Below, piece after piece: positions 46,381 to 57,873 of a DNA stretch of 64,000 nt. The first letter of the stretch is position 1. Each line of letters begins with the position of its first letter. A program made the position numbers and the translations under genes. The stretch comes from Ceratothoa steindachneri (Eukaryota > Arthropoda > Malacostraca > Isopoda > Cymothoidae), in contig OZ018330.1 of assembly GCA_963969495.1 (NCBI GenBank), forward strand, positions 71,091,637 through 71,155,636, written 5' to 3'. The notes beneath the pieces are model-generated. The model was given only the letters and a program-made list of their open reading frames with translations, made no database searches and was not told where the DNA came from.

Positions 46381-46590
46381 CCTCTCTCTTTCTCTCTATC
46401 TTTTCTTCCTCTCTATCATTCTCACTCTCTCATTCTCTCTCACTCTCATTCTCAGTCTCTCTCACATTCTCTATCACTTCCATTCTCTCTTTCTGATTCA
46501 TTTCCTCTCTCATTCTACCTCCCTCCTTCCATCCATACGTCCATTCATTTTTCTCCCTCCCCCTATCTCTCTCTTATTAATTCTTTGCTT
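46381..46590. repeat. CT-rich degenerate microsatellite tail of copy C
   Basis: About 200 bases almost purely C and T with interspersed A, directly downstream of the copy C terminus and only about 75 bp from a dynein splice donor. Confidence 0.85.
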
Positions 46591-46662
46591 ACTTCTCACC
46601 GTTTGAGAAAAATAAAAATAAAATAAACAAATTCTTCAGGAATTAAGGGAATATGTACTAAC

Positions 46663-46899
46663 CTGAAGATGCTAAATAGCTTGGTCCCGAGGACTTTTCC
46701 CTTAGGACCACCGAATTCAATTTTCTCAATTTTCAGGAACTCTCGGGCGATTTCGAAGATGTCCCTTATGTCATTTATCCTGGCTAGGAATGAGTCCATG
46801 CGGCTGAAGGCATGTGTCAGGTGAAACTCCCAAGTCCAGCTGTCCTCTCCCTTCGAGAAATAGTCCGCTATCTTGCGCCGATGTTCTTCAAATAATTCT
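46663..46899 (-). CDS. Dynein heavy chain exon (WEF ... FLKIEKIEFGG signature)
   Basis: This is the most diagnostic dynein exon. It contains TWEFHLTHAFSRMDSFLARI, then DIFEIAREFLKIEKIEFGG and PKGKVLGTKLFSIF. The 'F.kLEKiEfGG.rG..L' box is a hallmark of the axonemal dynein tail. The acceptor was placed at GACAG because it leaves one base (A), completing the Arg codon begun in the 47.2-kb exon. The donor is ATCTTCAG|GTTAGT. Length is 237 bp (1 + 78 codons + 2). The next intron, about 25.5 kb, contains both head-to-tail CR1-like LINEs and the hAT stack. Confidence 0.88.
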
Positions 46900-47205
46900 C
46901 TGTCGAAATTCACTTCGTGTACCATAAATGATACAATAATTTTTAATCCCGGTTAACTTGGGAAAAGATATTTCAACGGAGTAGGGGCCCTATTTATAGA
47001 ATGTCACAAAGAGAACAGAGACCGGAATTTGAACTCTACTATAGAGTTTTTGTTTAGATGCGTCACCCGGAGGTGTTGAGGACATTTAGGGTAAATTTGG
47101 AGGTTTAATATAAATTATGACAATTAAGAGTTTGATTATCACTGCAATGTAGTAGTACGACTATACATATTCCAGACATTGCTTATCAACGTAGTAGTTC
47201 ATTAC

Positions 47206-47300
47206 CTGAAGTTCTTGAGAACAGAAATAGAGACATCAATCTTTAGCAATGACTCTTGTGTGTCCGCCTGGAATGCCACAATCCCGATAAAAGAGCGAAC
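47206..47300 (-). CDS. Dynein heavy chain exon (short, 95 bp)
   Basis: This is a short exon with a good polypyrimidine acceptor (TTGCTGTTTCTAG) and a GTAATG donor. It is open in phase 0 and reads VRSFIGIVAFQADTQESLL followed by KIDVSISVLKNF. The segment occupies the place where the family has a basic 'R.fi....if' stretch followed by the helix 'ki..ai.vl..fk'. It ends with two bases (AG). The next exon supplies A to give Arg, so the join is phase-consistent. Similarity alone would be weak here; its position between two clear exons and the matching phases support it. Confidence 0.65.
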
Positions 47301-47309
47301 CTAGAAACA

Positions 47310-48780
47310 GCAAAACAGGTAAACAAGACCAGTGACATAAAGTTACACTTGGTTCTAATTGGACTCAAGGTAGTTATACCATATGTGATTTTAGGTAGAA
47401 TAAGTGAATTGTAAGTTATAAGTTTCATCCTCAAAAGCAACAAGTTGAAGTTCGTTTTAAACACTGTAGAGTCTGGAACAGGCTTTTGATAAGTATTTCT
47501 GTGTGGGTGTGGAACTTTAGTCTATCATCAATATGAACACTGAGGAATTTAATAGAGTACGATCGGTTAATAGTTTGGTTGTCTATTAATATAGGAGTAA
47601 GGGTGGTAGTCTTTTTAAAGGTGAATATTAATATATGTGGCTATTCCAATGTTCAGTGATAATTTGTATGTAGTAAACCAGACCTAGATGTTAGAGATTT
47701 TAGTGTTGAGGGTAGAAATTAATGTAGGTAGGTTTTTGTGTATCATGGATACAAAGGTATCGTCGACACAATAACATATATGAAACTTAAAAAAAAACTT
47801 GGAGAACGGGCCATATTAGTCATGTAAATTAGAAAGAGAAGGAAGTCCAGGACAGAGCCCTGAATGACTCAAGGATAAAGCTGGTGGAGGCAAGAGAACG
47901 CCACCTACGACTAATGAGGTTGTCAGTTTGTCAGGTAGGATGTGAACCAGAGACTGGCACTGCCACGGAATCTGATTCAATGTAGCTTATTGAAAAGAAT
48001 ATGGTGATTTGCTGTATCGACAGCATTATAAAAAAATCAAGAAATCTTAAATAATTCAGTGTGAGTAATTTTAAGTATCTTAAGTTTGATAAGAAATTTA
48101 TGAATGCATCAAACATGCTAACATTTGGATAAAATCTATATTGATAACAACATAAAATTTTATTGTCAGGAAGAAGGCAGACGTCAAGGATGGGATTGCA
48201 AGTGAAGGGATAAGCTTGTAATTTGATAAGCGGTTATTACCACTTGATCTAAATATTGGCGCGAGGTGGACAAAATCCAAGCAGGAAGTGAAACACCAAG
48301 TGATAAGGATTCATTAAAGTGAAAAGATATTATACGAGTATGACCAGTAATATGAGCGGTAAGTTTGCAATTAAAATTGAGGACATAATTATGGGAATAA
48401 GAGGGGTGTTTTAAGTTCTAGAATAATAGATATTATTTTAGTATTAGTAGAAGGAAAGGCGAAGATCAGAGACATATGGTTTGGAGAGATGCACTTATCA
48501 AGTTCGGTAGCAGTGATACTAAAGTATGAATTGAGAGCTTGAATAATGTCAGGAGGATTATCATGAGGTTTTTTATAGTAGATAAACTAAGAAATAGAGC
48601 GGTTGAAAGTGTTGACTAATATTTTATTCAACGTTTTACTTGTGGCTGGCTCTCGAAGAAGCTGGATTTGAATTTGTGAGGGAAATAATTTATCATCCCA
48701 TGCGTAAAATGGAAGTTAATGTTTTGAGGTGTTATAGGCATCAAAGGAAATATTCCCCCGGTTGTACTATTTGAAGAGTG
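47310..48780 (-). mobile_element. Non-LTR retrotransposon remnant (RT core to C-terminus)
   Basis: Minus-strand reading gives SVLDFLLFLIYMTNMARSPS, then (shifted) FKFHICYCVDDTFVSMI with a VDD catalytic pair, and TFKKTTTLTPILIDNQTINR, SIKFLSVHIDDRLKFHTHTE. This is the RT palm followed by the thumb region of a LINE ('GsvLgpLLFliYmndm', 'yvDDt', 'kfLGv.iD.rL.f..H'). Heavily broken. It starts just upstream of the 47.2-kb dynein exon. A Tc1-like element abuts its upstream end at 48,783. Clade not assigned. Confidence 0.65.
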
Positions 48781-48782
48781 TA

Positions 48783-50284
48783 CAGGGGTGGCCAAAAGTA
48801 TTCGGACACCTCAGAAATTTTAGGAAATTAGATAAATGCGGGGTCGTAAAGTATTTACTTGCATATCAATATGAATATAACAGTGAAATAAGAGGAATAT
48901 ATAGCAAAAAGTTATATATACCCCAAACAATTAGCAAGAAAGAACAAAATACAAAATTTGCCAAAACATGTAACATCAACAAAAAATAACAGATGAGCAG
49001 ATGAAGCTCTGTGGAAATTACTGCAATACCAAACTGATAAAAGATGCTCATTCGTTTGTCGTGAGTCACTTGGCAGTGATGAGAGCATTCATTTTTTGAG
49101 GCATGCTCTCCACGGTGGTGCAACACCTGGGGGTGTGATGCTGACCCAATCCTCAGTATTGATTGCCTTCAATTGCTCTCTGGAGGCTACTTGACGACGT
49201 CTTACGGCCTCTTTCAGGTCTTGCCAGAGAATTCCCAGTGGATTCATATCCGGAGATTGAGGTGGCTAGCCCATCACTGTGATATTTTTGTCTCGGAACC
49301 ACTGCGTGGTGAACATAAATTAGTGACATGGGATATTGCCCTGTGAAAAATCATATTCCAGGCAATTTTGGAGTGGTCTCGGTCTGTTATTACAAATGGT
49401 AAGAGGACCCACCTCTAAACTTGACATATAGCCCCATACCATTACAGAGCGGCCACCCTGCTTTACTCTAGGCACTATGCCCTCTCGATTCCACTGCTCT
49501 CTTGACCTCTTGCGGACTCTATCATTGCCTGGGGTAGAGAACGACTAGAACGTGGACTCGTCGGACTATAAGATACGCCACGACTGACGCATGGTCCAGT
49601 TGTGGTGAGCACCTGCCTAATCCACTCAACGTTGCTTCTGTTGAAGGTAGATCAGCCGCTTCTGGTGGTCTTTACATGAGTTAAGGCCTTATGCAAGCAG
49701 TCTGCGACTGACTGTTTTACGGATGCATTAACCGTGCCACCCTCTGACCACTCCTGTTACAGCTGGCCTGTTGTTTTCTTACGACCTCGAAGGCCCATGC
49801 GGCGCAGAGACAAGTTATCACGTTGCGTACGGGCACTGAATTATCCAAAATGAGGTCGATATTGGATATTCCCACTTTCTCGGATCCTCTTAAGCCCTTC
49901 TGCGATACCTGAATGTGATTCGCCGAGACTCCGGGAGATTTGTCGACAGTTGGGACCCTCCTTGCGCATCGTGCCTATCAGATTTCTTTCCTCCATGGTA
50001 TAGTTACCTGTTTTCTCCTTTATCATATCGTTATCAAATCCTGTCGACATGGAATATCATATGATGCGTTATATGGAGACGTTTTGACTGCATCATACCG
50101 CATACTTCTACCAGGATTTCATACACTTAAAAAAGATATTTAAAAAGCTATTAAAAAGGATGTACTTTTATTTTCCTTTCCTGATGTATTGGACACATGC
50201 ATACAAATTTATATCAACATATTCATAGACATACCCAAGGAATCAAAAAAGCTTCACATATCCGAGAACTTTTGCTTGCGGCTA
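48783..50284 (-). mobile_element. Tc1-like transposon, decayed
   Basis: The plus-strand left end TA|CAGGGGTGGCCAAAAGTATTC is a typical Tc1 terminal repeat. The right end (reverse complement) TAGCCGCAAGCAAAAGTTCTC matches imperfectly and is also flanked by TA. The interior is a minus-strand transposase fossil. Size of about 1.5 kb fits the family. Confidence 0.8.
49060..50050 (-). pseudogene. Tc1-like transposase fossil
   Basis: It begins (50,050) MSTGFDNDMIKEK, then NYTMEERNLIGTMRKEGPNC and RQISRSLGESHSGIAEGLKR, the helix-turn-helix region. Broken frames follow with VAALMVWGYMSSLEVGPLT ('vMvWG.is..G.g.l'), DFSQGNIPCH ('qDNapcH') and SPDMNPLGILWQDLKEAVRR. In the last block the usual NPIENLW is NPLGILW, so the final catalytic Glu is Gly. 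Frameshifted and inactive. Confidence 0.8.
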
Positions 50285-50770
50285 TATATTTATTGCTAAT
50301 AAATTTTAGTAAATTTTTGGTAATCCAAATAGAGGAATTATGAGAAGTAGAAAGAAACTTTGAGTGAGCAGGGTAGTTTGCATTGTATATGTTATAGAAA
50401 AGGATTCTACCGCCTTATGTAAGACATTAAATTGATTGGCTGAGTGAAAGTTGCAGAGGATAGTGAGGGCGAAGTGATTTGTGGACAAAGGGTATTGTCT
50501 TAGTTTGTAAAGGAATGATGGCGAAAATAGGCTTACAGTCAGTTATATCGGCTGCGATTATTCCAAAGGTGTTGGATAGTTGGTTGTACCAGATAAAGGT
50601 AATACAATATGAGAAAGTGGAAGATAAATGGAAAGAAATATAAAGGAGACCTTAGACAAATATAAATAAAGCATGAGTGAAAAAAATAGAAGGATTGAAG
50701 TAATTTTAAATACAGAATAAATGAAAATAAGACGTGCATTCTGACGAGAATATATGGAACAAAGAGATAA
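50285..50770. other. Intron sequence between Tc1-like element and L2-like tail
   Basis: No firm assignment. It may be flanking LINE sequence split by the two insertions. Confidence 0.35.
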
Positions 50771-52370
50771 ACATAAAATAAATAATAATAATAAATAAAT
50801 AATAAGTCTTTTGTAATGCGCTCTTCAAGGCCTGAGGCCTTCCCAGAGCGCACGTTGTGCTGAGATGAGAATGGAAATTCAATGGAAAAGATGCGTTTTC
50901 CGGAGACGCTTAAATGTTTTAAGATAGGGAGAAGACCTGATTTCAGCAGGAAGAGCATTCCACAACTTAGGGGCACAGATTGAGAAGGAGCAGTTCCCCA
51001 TTGAGCAGAGGGGTGAACGAGGAATATTGAAAAGAGGTTGATGTGATGACCGAAGGGCCCGAGAGACATGGCGTGGCGAGAGGGCAGAAGAGAGGTAAGA
51101 TGGGGCCTTGTTGTTTAGGGCCTTAAATGTGAAGAGAAGTATCTTGAAGTGAGTACGGGATCTGACAGGAAGCCAGTGCAGTTCATGCAGCAAGGGTTTC
51201 GAGGGAGAGAAGCGAGGGCGACGGAGGAGAAGCCGGGCGGCATAGTTCTGTACAAGTTGAAGGGGGCGGAGAGAGGAGGATGGCAGGTTCGCAAGCAATG
51301 AGTTACAGTAGTCAAGGCGTGAGGTGATGAAGGCATGAACAGCAGTCTCAAGACTTTGGCGATCAAAGTGAAAGCGAATGTGAAGGACGTTACGAAGGAA
51401 ACATAGAGAGGATTTGCTGACATTGCGGATATGAGGCTTAAAGGAGAGATGCTCATCAAAAACAACACCCAGATTCCTAACGCAGTCAGAGAAAATGATA
51501 GTATTACCGCTTAGAGTAAGCGAGGGAAAGAGAGATTTAGATTTTTTGACAAGAGCAGGGGTGCCGACGAGGAGGACCTCAGTTTTGGAGTGATTAAGTC
51601 TGAGGAAGTTGGTAGAGAGCCAGTCAGAAATGGAGGAATAGGCAGCCAGGAGGTCAGTGATAGAGTAGGCGAGAGACGTGGGGGATGAGGAAACGAAAAC
51701 TTGAGTGTCATCAGCATATAGATGGAAGGATAGACCGAGATTACGGAGGAGGGAACTAAGAGGGAGAAGGTAGATACGAAATAGTAGAGGACCAAGGACA
51801 GAGCCTTGTGGCACTCCAAAGCGAATGGAGGTAGTGTCGGATGTAACTTTGTCAATCACAACGGATTGGGTACGAGACGAGAGGTAAGAGCGGAATCAGT
51901 CAAGCACGGTGCCTTATATGCCAAGGAAAGAGTAGAGACGATCAAGTAGGGCGGTATGGTCAATAGTATCGAAGGCAGAGGAGAGGTCGAGTAGAACGAG
52001 AATGGAGACACAACCCCTGTCCGCGGCTCTTCGTAAGCGATCGGATACATTGAGAAAGGCGGTTTCTGTGGAGTGACCGGACTTGAAACCAGATTGATAG
52101 GTTTCATCAATGTTACAGGCCATCATGTGACTGTTGATGCGTGAAGCAACCACTCTCTCCAGAACCTTAGAGAGGAAAGAAAGTTGCGAAATCGGGCGAT
52201 AATTTGAAGGGTCTGTGGGGTTTAGTTGAGGCTTTTTAAGAATCGGACGGATGTGGGCACGTTTAAAAGAAGAGGGAACAAGACTAGTTGCAAGTGAAGT
52301 GTTAAACAGGTGAAGAAGCGTTGGGAAGATAGCAGGCAGAATTTTACATAACAGTTTAGGTGGAAAAATG
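50771..52370 (-). mobile_element. L2-like LINE, 5'-truncated, nearly intact
   Basis: The 3' end on the minus strand has GGCCTTGAAGAGCGCATTAC followed by TTATTATTTATTATT repeats, the GCGC hairpin-and-ATT tail typical of L2-type LINEs. The RT frame upstream is continuous except for two stop codons. The 5' edge is at about 52,370, where reading changes from PKLLCKILPAIFP (L2-like) to another LINE's NLAVN. So it inserted into that older LINE in the same orientation. Confidence 0.85.
50879..52370 (-). pseudogene. L2-like reverse transcriptase with two nonsense codons
   Basis: One continuous frame of about 497 codons with stops at about 51,914 (GI*GTVLD) and 51,899 (LD*FRSYL), the second probably TGG to TGA. 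Blocks: FKRAHIRPILKKPQLNPTD, SNYRPISQLSFLSKVLERVV, YQSGFKSGHSTETAFLNVSD, LVLLDLSSAFDTIDHTALLD, FGVPQGSVLGPLLFRIYLLP and LSFHLYADDTQVFVSSSP (YADD intact), then the thumb (LGVVFDEHLSFKPHI) and the C-terminal LHWLPVRSRTHFKILLFTFK and KLWNALPAEIRSS regions. No endonuclease; truncated copy. Young insertion judged by its preservation. Confidence 0.9.
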
Positions 52371-53950
52371 TTTACTGCCAGGTTTTGTCTGTTTAGTCTG
52401 ATTTTAGGGTATGTGTTTGAATTGTAGTTGTTGGGTGTGAAAAACGCTATTGTTGATTTGTTAGTAGAGGCGGTCATGCTGTTTTGTGTCAGCCAGTGTT
52501 CTAGTGTGTTTATATAATGTTGGAGTGTCTTTCATGCTATTAGGATTGATGGGTGTTGCGCTGTCAGTGAGATGACGTCTGTGTATGTGTTGATTAATGA
52601 GATTATGGGATGTCATGTATAAATAGGTTGAATAGTAAAGGTGAGATAATGGCTTGTTGTGATACGCCATTGTGGAGAGGTCGGGTATACAAGTTATAGG
52701 TTTGGTGGGTGACTTTGGTGTGCATGCCAAAGATGATGTTTATTGGCTAGATTTTGTCATTGTTGGAGAGATTGTTCATAATTTTGTGTGCTAGGATATG
52801 TTTTAGTACTGTGTCGAAAGTTTGATTTATGTGTATCGCAGCAAGAATTTAACGTGAGGGGGTTAATGACTGATTGAAGCGATCGATTATGTACTGTGTG
52901 AAGTTGTTAAGGACGGTCGTGGTTGAATTTGCTTTTCTGAAACCGTGCTGTCTCTAAGATAGAGGTATATTTGTGCTGATTCTTCGGTGTATTAGTTTTT
53001 CGAGTATTTTTGACAGTGTACCCAGAAGTGAGATTGAGCGGGTTTGTCTGATTTGAGTATGGGTATGATGTGAGCTAGTTTCCAGATAAAGGGGATTTGT
53101 GTTGGTAGGCCAGTAGTGATTAAAAGATTATGTGATGGGTGAGATTGCAGTGTTGCCTAGGTACTTAAATTGATGTTAGATAGATTGTTGGGAGATTTTG
53201 AGTAATTTGGTTGTTTCTGGTAACTAATGACGCGTGTGTGGGAGCTGGGGTGGTACGTGATGTACAGATTTCCTTTATGGTTCTCTCTGTTCGCTGTTTA
53301 GTGATTAGGTTCGTGATGTGTGTGTATCTAGTAATTAGATATGTTGTTTCTTGTTGTGAGAAGGCCCTGTTTTGTATTAGAATGTTTCGCAGCTTCATGC
53401 ATTCTGTTACTTCCTTTTGTGAAATTGGGGTTGTATGTTTTTTCTGTGTTCATGGAAGATGAATGTACTGCTACGTGTGTGATAGTATTGTTTATTAACA
53501 ATACTGCCACACAGTAGTGCTTTGTCTAGTGAAGGGTAATTGTTTAAAATGAAAGTGCGAAGTTTGCCTTCTATGTATTGAGTGGAATTTACCAGACCGC
53601 ATTTTTGGAGTTTATATATGTGGTTTTAAATGAGGTTGTTTGTGTGTGCGTGCTTTGGAAGGATATAATAATGGGTAGGTAGTCTAATCGGAGGTCAGTG
53701 CTGTGCCCCATTGGTTCTGAAGTGTAGGAGAGGGGAGCAGAGGTGTTGTTAGGTACGGTAAATGGGCGAAGTTGCTATGTGAGTCCCTATGTTGTCGTAT
53801 CTTTGAGTTCTCAGCCTGGGTGGGTGGTGTCCTTTAAAATGGCAGTGGATGAAGAGGTTGGGAAATGGTGTGAGGGGCTTCAGGATAGGTGCGTAGTCTC
53901 GAGGATTTTGGGGTAGGTGGAGGGAAGTATATGTTGTATTCTGCTAGAAT
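52371..53950 (-). mobile_element. Second LINE remnant (endonuclease end and RT), clade unassigned
   Basis: Minus-strand reading: LPTHYYI/SFQSTHTQTTS (endonuclease end), SRTTPAPTHASLVTRNNQIT (linker), IPFIWKLAHIIPILKSDKPA, SLLGTLSKILEKLIHRR, SRTILAAIHINQTFDTVLKH, YTRPLHNGVSQQAIISPLLF, then KSTIAFFTPNNYNSNTYPKI. The NGVSQQAIISPLLF block corresponds to 'nGVPQGsvlSPlLFnly'. Many frame changes. The L2-like element interrupts it at about 52,370. Confidence 0.65.
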
Positions 53951-54175
53951 AAATGAAGAATGGAGCAAGAAATGTGATTAAATAACTAAAAGAAATATTG
54001 AATATGAATGACAAGGTTCTTGCCAGATCAACTTAAAATCCCTATTAACAATCCCGCACACAAGGTAACTGTTACTTTAAGATTAATGTCCACTACCTAA
54101 AAGAAATAGAAAAGGTTAAAAAGCAAAAATTGTGGCCCCCACCCCTTCTCCTGCAAGAACAAGGTGGATACGCAC

Positions 54176-54387
54176 CATATTGATTAGGAGATTGGTGACT
54201 TCTTTAAATAAAGTGACGATTCTGTCTGGCTTCCGGTAAGCGGAACACTTGGCCCATAGTATGCAAATGCAATGCATAAGAGGTCGAAGCAGAGGTGCCA
54301 CTTCGCTTAACTCGGTAGACTCTAAAGTTCCGAAGTGTGGTTTCAGAGGGCTTAGGTAGAGTACAATGTCCCGAGCCTCCCGCACGC
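54176..54387 (-). CDS. Dynein heavy chain exon (DHC_N1, LLRPLMH motif)
   Basis: This is the most upstream dynein exon found. It starts after a strong acceptor (CTTTTCCTCAG) with two bases of a split codon, and ends in phase 0 at ATG before a GTGCGT donor. The translation contains EARDIVLYLSPLKPHF, then LLRPLMHCICILWAKCSAY, then PDRIVTLFKEVTNLLINM. This matches the family pattern of a helical stretch followed by LLrPllhti.liW..S.yY and the 'R...ll..i.Nel' segment. It joins in phase to the exon at 47,300. The 5' exon that should end in phase 1 was not found between 54.4 and 64 kb. Confidence 0.8.
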
Positions 54388-55553
54388 CTGAGGAAAAGCA
54401 AAGGGGATCTAAGGTCGAATATCGCTTAACTTTCGGAGGTAGCCAAACTAATAGATTGGGTTTAAATTCTTATATTACAAGGAATGACCGACCATGCGGA
54501 GAAGATAAAGAGTTGGAGTGTGTTCCAGTTTCTTCAACTGCCCTTGCACCATTCTGCATTAGGTATATTCTGATTTTGTGAAATTCCCACATATATTTTA
54601 CAAGTACGCACTTACATATGTGTAAACAGTTAATCTCTCACTTTATTTATCTTCCTCTTTCGGGCTTAGCCCGAGTATAAATTTAGTAAAGTGAACGTGT
54701 ATTTGCAAGCTGATTTAATTTCTGCCAACACTGACTTCAAGTAAGTAATTGCAGCCAATAACTCGGGTTCCGTTTATTGAGCCTGGTGGTAGTTTATATA
54801 TTTTCGTTCAGCGTCTGGCGGGCGTCTTAGAGGTGCCCTATGTAAAAAAATATCATTTGTAGCAGACTTTCTCTCGAAATCGTTCACACGCCCTTGACTC
54901 GGGCTCAGAAGTTACAGCCCGAGTTGTTATCTATAATCGTAAAAATTAAAAGTAATTAAAATTCAGTGTTTTCTTGAAACAATAGATTTCTATAGAGATT
55001 AGGATTTAAATTCAAATTTATGAAAGGTTTCCGTTCTACAATATTCTTAAAGGAATGACTAACTATCCATTAACTCGGTCTAATACGAACGATCCCGGTA
55101 GGTGTAAAAGACTAACTGGCATCTCTTGTCAAGATTACAGTACAGGTGACAGGCATATCGGTCTCTGGCTAATGTTTGTTGTGCGTGCCGCTGTCGTTAT
55201 TTCATTGCTGTTATTCTGTGCGTCTGTGTGTAAGGCTCAGTTGTGTTTTGCAGGGTTGCTTTATTTTTACCCTTAACTTAAAAATGGAGAAAGACAGTGC
55301 TAGATATAAAAGATAAGCCATTTGGGACTAGAAATATTTCGGAAAAACGTGAAACGTAATCAAACCAAGACGACTGGAGTTCATGTATAAATGAAGTGAG
55401 TATTTTTTATATTAGAACTATATTTTTGTCTTAATGTTAAATTATCAGTGCACATATAAGTCTGTTGTGTGCATTACGTCTCTACCTTCTTTTATACATG
55501 TCTTATGCGAAATCTGTGATGAGTCCGAGGGAAGCTGGTGACCTGGAGTCGCG

Positions 55554-55557
<4 letters not shown>
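54388..55557. other. Sequence upstream of the first seen dynein exon
   Basis: No exon with WRxR-type dynein N-terminal motifs was found. It contains the ACTCGGGCT motif cluster listed separately. Confidence 0.4.
54660..54932. repeat. Cluster of ACTCGGGCT / AGCCCGAGT motifs
   Basis: TAGCCCGAGT at about 54,667, ACTCGGGTT at about 54,762, and an ACTCGGGCT...AGCCCGAGT stem-loop at 54,898-54,930 with an 11-base loop. A smaller hairpin CGGGCTTAGCCCG lies at 54,661. Could be a short non-autonomous element or an RNA structure. Confidence 0.6.

Positions 55558-55635
<78 letters not shown>
55558..55635. repeat. Microsatellite (TA)n
   Basis: Pure TA tract of about 78 bases. Confidence 0.97.
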
Positions 55636-55637
<2 letters not shown>

Positions 55638-55639
55638 TG

Positions 55640-56436
55640 GTATAGGAAGGACCGAGTGATGGAAGGAGTTGGTACGTATGGGTTGTTTACGTACTACAAA
55701 AAAAGAAGACTTCTTGACTAACGTTATACCTCTCTAAGAGTGTTATATATGTTTGATTATTATTATTTAGGGGCTTGACTTCTTTAAACTTTAAAGGTTC
55801 CCTGTGCCAATGTAGCGATTCGAGGATAGAATAAAAAATTGTTAAAACAAACTAAAACTTTAATTAAAACACAAAAATAAATAAACATGATCCACAGAAA
55901 TATTACGAACTAAATACACAGTAAGGACTTCAATAATTTCTAAGTAAGGCGTTCTAACTTGATCTACTTGACATTATAGTGATGGTTGACCCACCACTCA
56001 GTTCAACTTAAAAAAAAATAAATGCTAACGGCCTTTACCGGCCGCAAATAAATTTGTGGGTACCCCTTGGAACGGGTTTGAGTCTGACCTTGAACTCAAT
56101 GAGCTACTTTACCTGAGGAATGTTATTGTCTCGAAGACGCGTGGATGGGCCGCAAGAGAGTTCATACTTCAACGGTTTTTTCTCAGGCCGTCCTACCTCT
56201 GGTCTTGAGGGGCCTTCGAGCTTGAGAGAAACGCGTCTCTAATTTCGTACTTGAGGTGAAATGGAATACACGCGCGTAGGGGAGATCTTGCAGTTTTAAC
56301 CGTTCTGTTTTTAATAGGGACGAAGGGCGAGGGACAGTGGTTACGAGATTGACCCAAGGTGCCTACACGGCCCGGATATTTTGCGGTCAACGTCCCGTGT
56401 CTCAACTGAGATGAGGGAGAGGGTCGATTCCCCTAC
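55640..56436. other. Unique sequence without recognised feature
   Basis: No coding or repeat similarity was seen between two TA tracts. Confidence 0.4.

Positions 56437-56502
<66 letters not shown>
56437..56502. repeat. Microsatellite (TA)n
   Basis: Pure TA tract directly abutting the left end of a mariner. Confidence 0.97.
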
Positions 56503-56505
<3 letters not shown>

Positions 56506-57873
56506 CCACACCCCAAAAACGCGCCTCAAATTTCGATAGGCCACATTTATTAATTTTTTGCAAGGATTGAATGAAACTTTGGTGATAACTAGTTTCTCGT
56601 GTTTAAAACATCATATCAAAACATGAGTCTTTGAACTTTTCTCCTTTATTCTAGAGCACGTGTTTGAGATGACCTCCATTTAGCTCTGTGCATTTCTTGA
56701 GGCGCAGTACAGAGTTGTTCATGACGTCCTTACAAACCGACCGACTAATGGCTCTCATGTTCTCCCTGATGGATTCCTTGAGTTCTGTGATCTTCCTAGG
56801 TCTCCCAGCCCACACTCTGTCTTTAAGGTAGCCCCAGAGAAAGAAATCTGATGGTCTAAGGTGTGGACTGTGAGGTGCCCACTTAAAATCAGTCTTGAGA
56901 CTGATCATAAGGCCAACAAAGTTCTCTTTCAGCCAATCTTGTGACAGATTTGAGGTGTGAGAGCTTGCTCCATCTTGCTAAAACCAGAACTTCCACATAA
57001 GCGACGGGAACAGGGTCTGCAGCTTCCTCTTGAAGGTTTTGAGGACCTCAACATACCGCTCCTTGGTGAGTGTCACCTTCGCGCCAGCTTCCTCGAAAAA
57101 GAATGGTCCGATGATGCCTTTGGCTCAGATTGCAGTCCATACCTTGCACTTAGGGAAGTGTAAGGGTTTGGTGGCTACCTCATTTGGTCTGGAGGTCCCC
57201 CAGAATACATTTTTCTTCGAGTTTACCTTTCCTTCAAAATGGAAGTGAGCTTCATCTGAGGTCCAAAGGAGGTTAAGGAAAGTTGCGGTCTTCTAAATCT
57301 TCTCAAGTATCTTGATTTCCATAGCCTTTCTCTGCTCCTTGTCTAAGGCTGTAAAGCTCTGCTTCGTCTGTATTCTGTATGGGTGGGCCTTTACATCCAT
57401 TACTAGCACTCTCCTGCAAGTCTCACGGGATATACCGATGGACTGACGTCGCTTGTGCACATAGCGTTTTGGACTCTGCTGAACTGACTCTCTCACGCTC
57501 TCGACCAGTTCAGCTGTGCGCTTCCTGGCGTGTCCTGAATGGCTTAACGGCTTTCACTGGCTGCATTGAGGTTCTCCACTGTCCCATAGTTATCGAAGTG
57601 GTCCACCCAGTCCTGAATTCTGCTATTGGACGGAGCTTTTTTACATTCGAACTGATGCACGAAAGTGTCCTGCACTTTCTTGAACGAGCCTGTCTTGAAC
57701 TAATGTTTGACACAGTATATGCTCTGCTGGAGCTCTCATTGAGATCTACTTGTATTCAAAGGCGTTGTTTCTGTCATGTCCTCCAAAGTAAGGGTGATTA
57801 GTGAATGAATGATTGAGGATATATCACAAAAAGTGTGCAGGCCTGGGTGGGGGTGGGGGGGAAGGGCACCCTG
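56503..57873 (-). mobile_element. Mariner element abutting a (TA)n tract
   Basis: The left edge TA|GGGCCACACCCC follows the microsatellite. The right edge (reverse complement CAGGGTGCCCTTCCCC) is followed by TATATATTATATA. The inverted repeats are weak because the right end has a G-rich expansion (GGGGGTGGGGGGG). Interior length of about 1.37 kb and a near-complete transposase fit mariner. Confidence 0.75.
56651..57800 (-). pseudogene. Mariner transposase, several breaks
   Basis: N-terminal parts: RTGWTTSITMGQWRTSMQP and QSIGISRETCRRVLVMDVKA (helix-turn-helix), then HPYRIQTKQSFTALDKEQR. The catalytic half reads AKGIIGPFFFEEAGAKVTLT, KERYVEVLKTFKRKLQTLF, QDGASSHTSNLSQDWLKENF (second Asp) and FKWAPHSPHLRPSDFFLWGY followed by LKDRV and a C-terminal LRLKKCTELNGGHLKHVL. 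The last block keeps the PSD Asp but the preceding SPD is SPH. The open C-terminal piece is 56,651-56,908. Frameshifts upstream make it inactive. Confidence 0.85.

Noticed and set aside
46351..46626. A 91-codon plus-strand frame rich in Ser, Leu, His and Pro
   Set aside because: It is a translation of the CT-rich tail of LINE copy C.
57379..57801. A 140-codon plus-strand frame
   Set aside because: Antisense shadow of the mariner transposase N-terminus.
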